6,154 bases of DNA from CAZAQS01 sp964486825 (GTDB lineage Bacteria; Chloroflexota; Anaerolineae; Anaerolineales; UBA4823), in assembly GCA_964486825.1 (NCBI GenBank), contig CAZAQS010000280.1:1-6154 (forward strand). The letters are read 5' to 3'. The translations under genes were made by a program, and so were the position numbers. How positions within the stretch are numbered: position 1 is the stretch's first letter; each line of letters starts with the position of its first letter. This document shows positions 5,060-6,154 of this stretch, one piece after another. A model generated the notes under the pieces. The model did no database searches. It was given only the letters and a program-made list of their open reading frames with translations, and was not told the origin of the DNA.

Positions 5060-6154
5060 CGTGCTTGATTTCCTTGCTCCCGTTTCCGAGCTGTGACTCG
5101 TAAATTTCCCGGTAGATGGCGCTGTCACGGAGTAAGTCGCGGTGGGCGCCGGAAGCAGCAATATGACCCTTCTCGATGACGATGATCTTATCGGCTTTGA
5201 GTACTGTGCTGATCCGTTGAGCGATCACGATCGTGGTTCGCTCGTGCAACCATCCCTGCAGGGCGTCCTGGATCTTCAGCTCGGTTTCTACATCCACGCT
5301 GCTGGTAGCGTCATCCAGGATCAGGAGGGATGGGCGGGTCAACAAGGCTCGGGCGATAGCGATGCGTTGTTTTTGCCCGCCGGAGAGGTTGACGCCGCGT
5401 TGTTCAACGTGCGTGTCGTAGCCGCCAGGCAACGCCAGGATGAAGTCGTGCGCCTGGACAGCCTGGGCGGCAGCGATCACCTCTTCCATTGAAGCAGAAG
5501 GTTTCCCGTAGCTGATATTCTGGCGGATTGTGCCCGAGAAGAGCAATGTCTCTTGAGGGACCACGGCTACCTGGGCCAACAACGAATCCTGTTTGATATC
5601 GCGCACGTCCAGACCGTTGATCAAGAGGCGCCCGGAAGATACCTCGTAGAAACGCGGGATTAGGTTGACCAGGGTGGACTTACCCGATCCGGTTGCCCCC
5701 AGGATGGCAACGGTTTCTCCGGGTTCCACCACCAGATCGATCCCCTCCAGAACAGGTGCATCGCTGGCTCCATTGTAATGAAAGCTTACCCCTTTGAATT
5801 CTACACGCAGGCGGGATGAGGCCGGCAATTCGTGTGCTTGAGGGTGATCGCTGACTTCAGGGATTGTTTCGAACACTTCGTTCACTCGACCGGCGGAAAC
5901 GATGGCAGCCGCCCATACGTTTGCCAGATTGACCATGATCATCAACGGGCCGAGGGTAGTTTGCAAGTAGTTGATAAAAGCTGCGATTTGCCCGGTGGTG
6001 AACTCGCCTTGCATAGTTTGCAATCCCCCTGCCCAAACGACCAGGACGATACCGATGTTTACCCATACCGTCATGGCTGGCCCCATTGTAGAAATGAATT
6101 GGATCACACGAACATGGTACTCGGTATAATCCTGGTTGGCCTGCTCGAAACGCT
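5028..6154 (-). CDS. ABC exporter half-transporter, degenerate-site subunit (5' end outside window)
   Basis: The frame is open to the window edge, and 374 complete codons are visible, so roughly 200-250 N-terminal residues are missing. The visible part begins RFEQANQDYTEYHVR, a cytoplasmic loop, then carries two transmembrane helices (about VWVNIGIVLVVWAGGL, then TGQIAAFINYLQTTLGPLM) and a full ATPase domain. That domain has Walker A GATGSGKST (5699-5673), Q-loop VVPQE, and a canonical LSGGQ signature. Two catalytic positions are changed: Walker B reads LLILDD, with Asp instead of the catalytic Glu, and the switch motif reads IAQRIST, with Gln instead of His. Both changes are the known mark of the degenerate ATP site in heterodimeric exporters (TM287, BmrC, LmrC). 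Its stop lies 32 bases inside the next gene, which encodes the partner. An internal GTG at 6107 is not the true start because coding continues upstream. Confidence 0.92.
   Translation of the reverse strand, partial: RFEQANQDYTEYHVRVIQFISTMGPAMTVWVNIGIVLVVWAGGLQTMQGEFTTGQIAAFINYLQTTLGPLMIMVNLANVWAAAIVSAGRVNEVFETIPEVSDHPQAHELPASSRLRVEFKGVSFHYNGASDAPVLEGIDLVVEPGETVAILGATGSGKSTLVNLIPRFYEVSSGRLLINGLDVRDIKQDSLLAQVAVVPQETLLFSGTIRQNISYGKPSASMEEVIAAAQAVQAHDFILALPGGYDTHVEQRGVNLSGGQKQRIAIARALLTRPSLLILDDATSSVDVETELKIQDALQGWLHERTTIVIAQRISTVLKADKIIVIEKGHIAASGAHRDLLRDSAIYREIYESQLGNGSKEIKHDVQPPTTTAR

Overview
The window looks like a moderate-GC bacterial chromosome fragment, probably from a draft or metagenome assembly because it contains a run of exactly 10 N. 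All recognisable genes lie on the minus strand, so the text below goes from high to low coordinates. Gene content (paired half-size ABC exporters, luciferase-like oxidoreductase, RsgA, RNHCP protein) would fit Chloroflexota or a Firmicutes-like lineage. That placement is a weak guess, since there is no rRNA or other phylogenetic marker.

Region 1 (6154-3214): two overlapping half-transporter genes form a heterodimeric ABC exporter of the TM287/288, BmrCD or LmrCD type. The upstream subunit (5' end outside the window) has the substitutions of a degenerate ATP site: Asp for the catalytic Glu and Gln for the switch His. The downstream subunit keeps both catalytic residues but has the altered signature LSQGQ. 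The N run interrupts the downstream gene. Deleting the Ns restores one 611-codon frame, so the gap looks artefactual.

Region 2 (3213-2702): about 510 bases without a long gene, but dense in signals. It holds a candidate promoter (TTGACA / TAAACT), a 21-codon leader peptide with a strong Shine-Dalgarno sequence, mutually exclusive RNA helices and a textbook intrinsic terminator 24 nt before the start of rsgA. The leader peptide ends in Arg-Leu-Arg-Ser-Glu. Arg-X-Arg is the known macrolide-dependent ribosome-arrest motif, and a ribosome stalled there would cover one arm of the first helix. This looks like a ribosome-mediated, possibly antibiotic-responsive, attenuator. A second 25-codon ORF with a strong Shine-Dalgarno sequence lies just upstream.

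Region 3 (2701-1098): rsgA, the circularly permuted GTPase of 30S maturation, overlaps an RNHCP-domain zinc-ribbon protein by 4 bases (ATGA). Both would be expressed only when the terminator is read through. An RsgA/RNHCP pair behind an RLR-type attenuator is the most unusual feature here. It suggests a ribosome-maintenance response to a translation inhibitor, next to a multidrug-type exporter. That function is inference.

Region 4 (1097-1): a strong hairpin after the RNHCP gene, a luciferase-like flavin-dependent oxidoreductase with its own upstream region, and the first eight codons of another gene preceded by a strong ribosome binding site.
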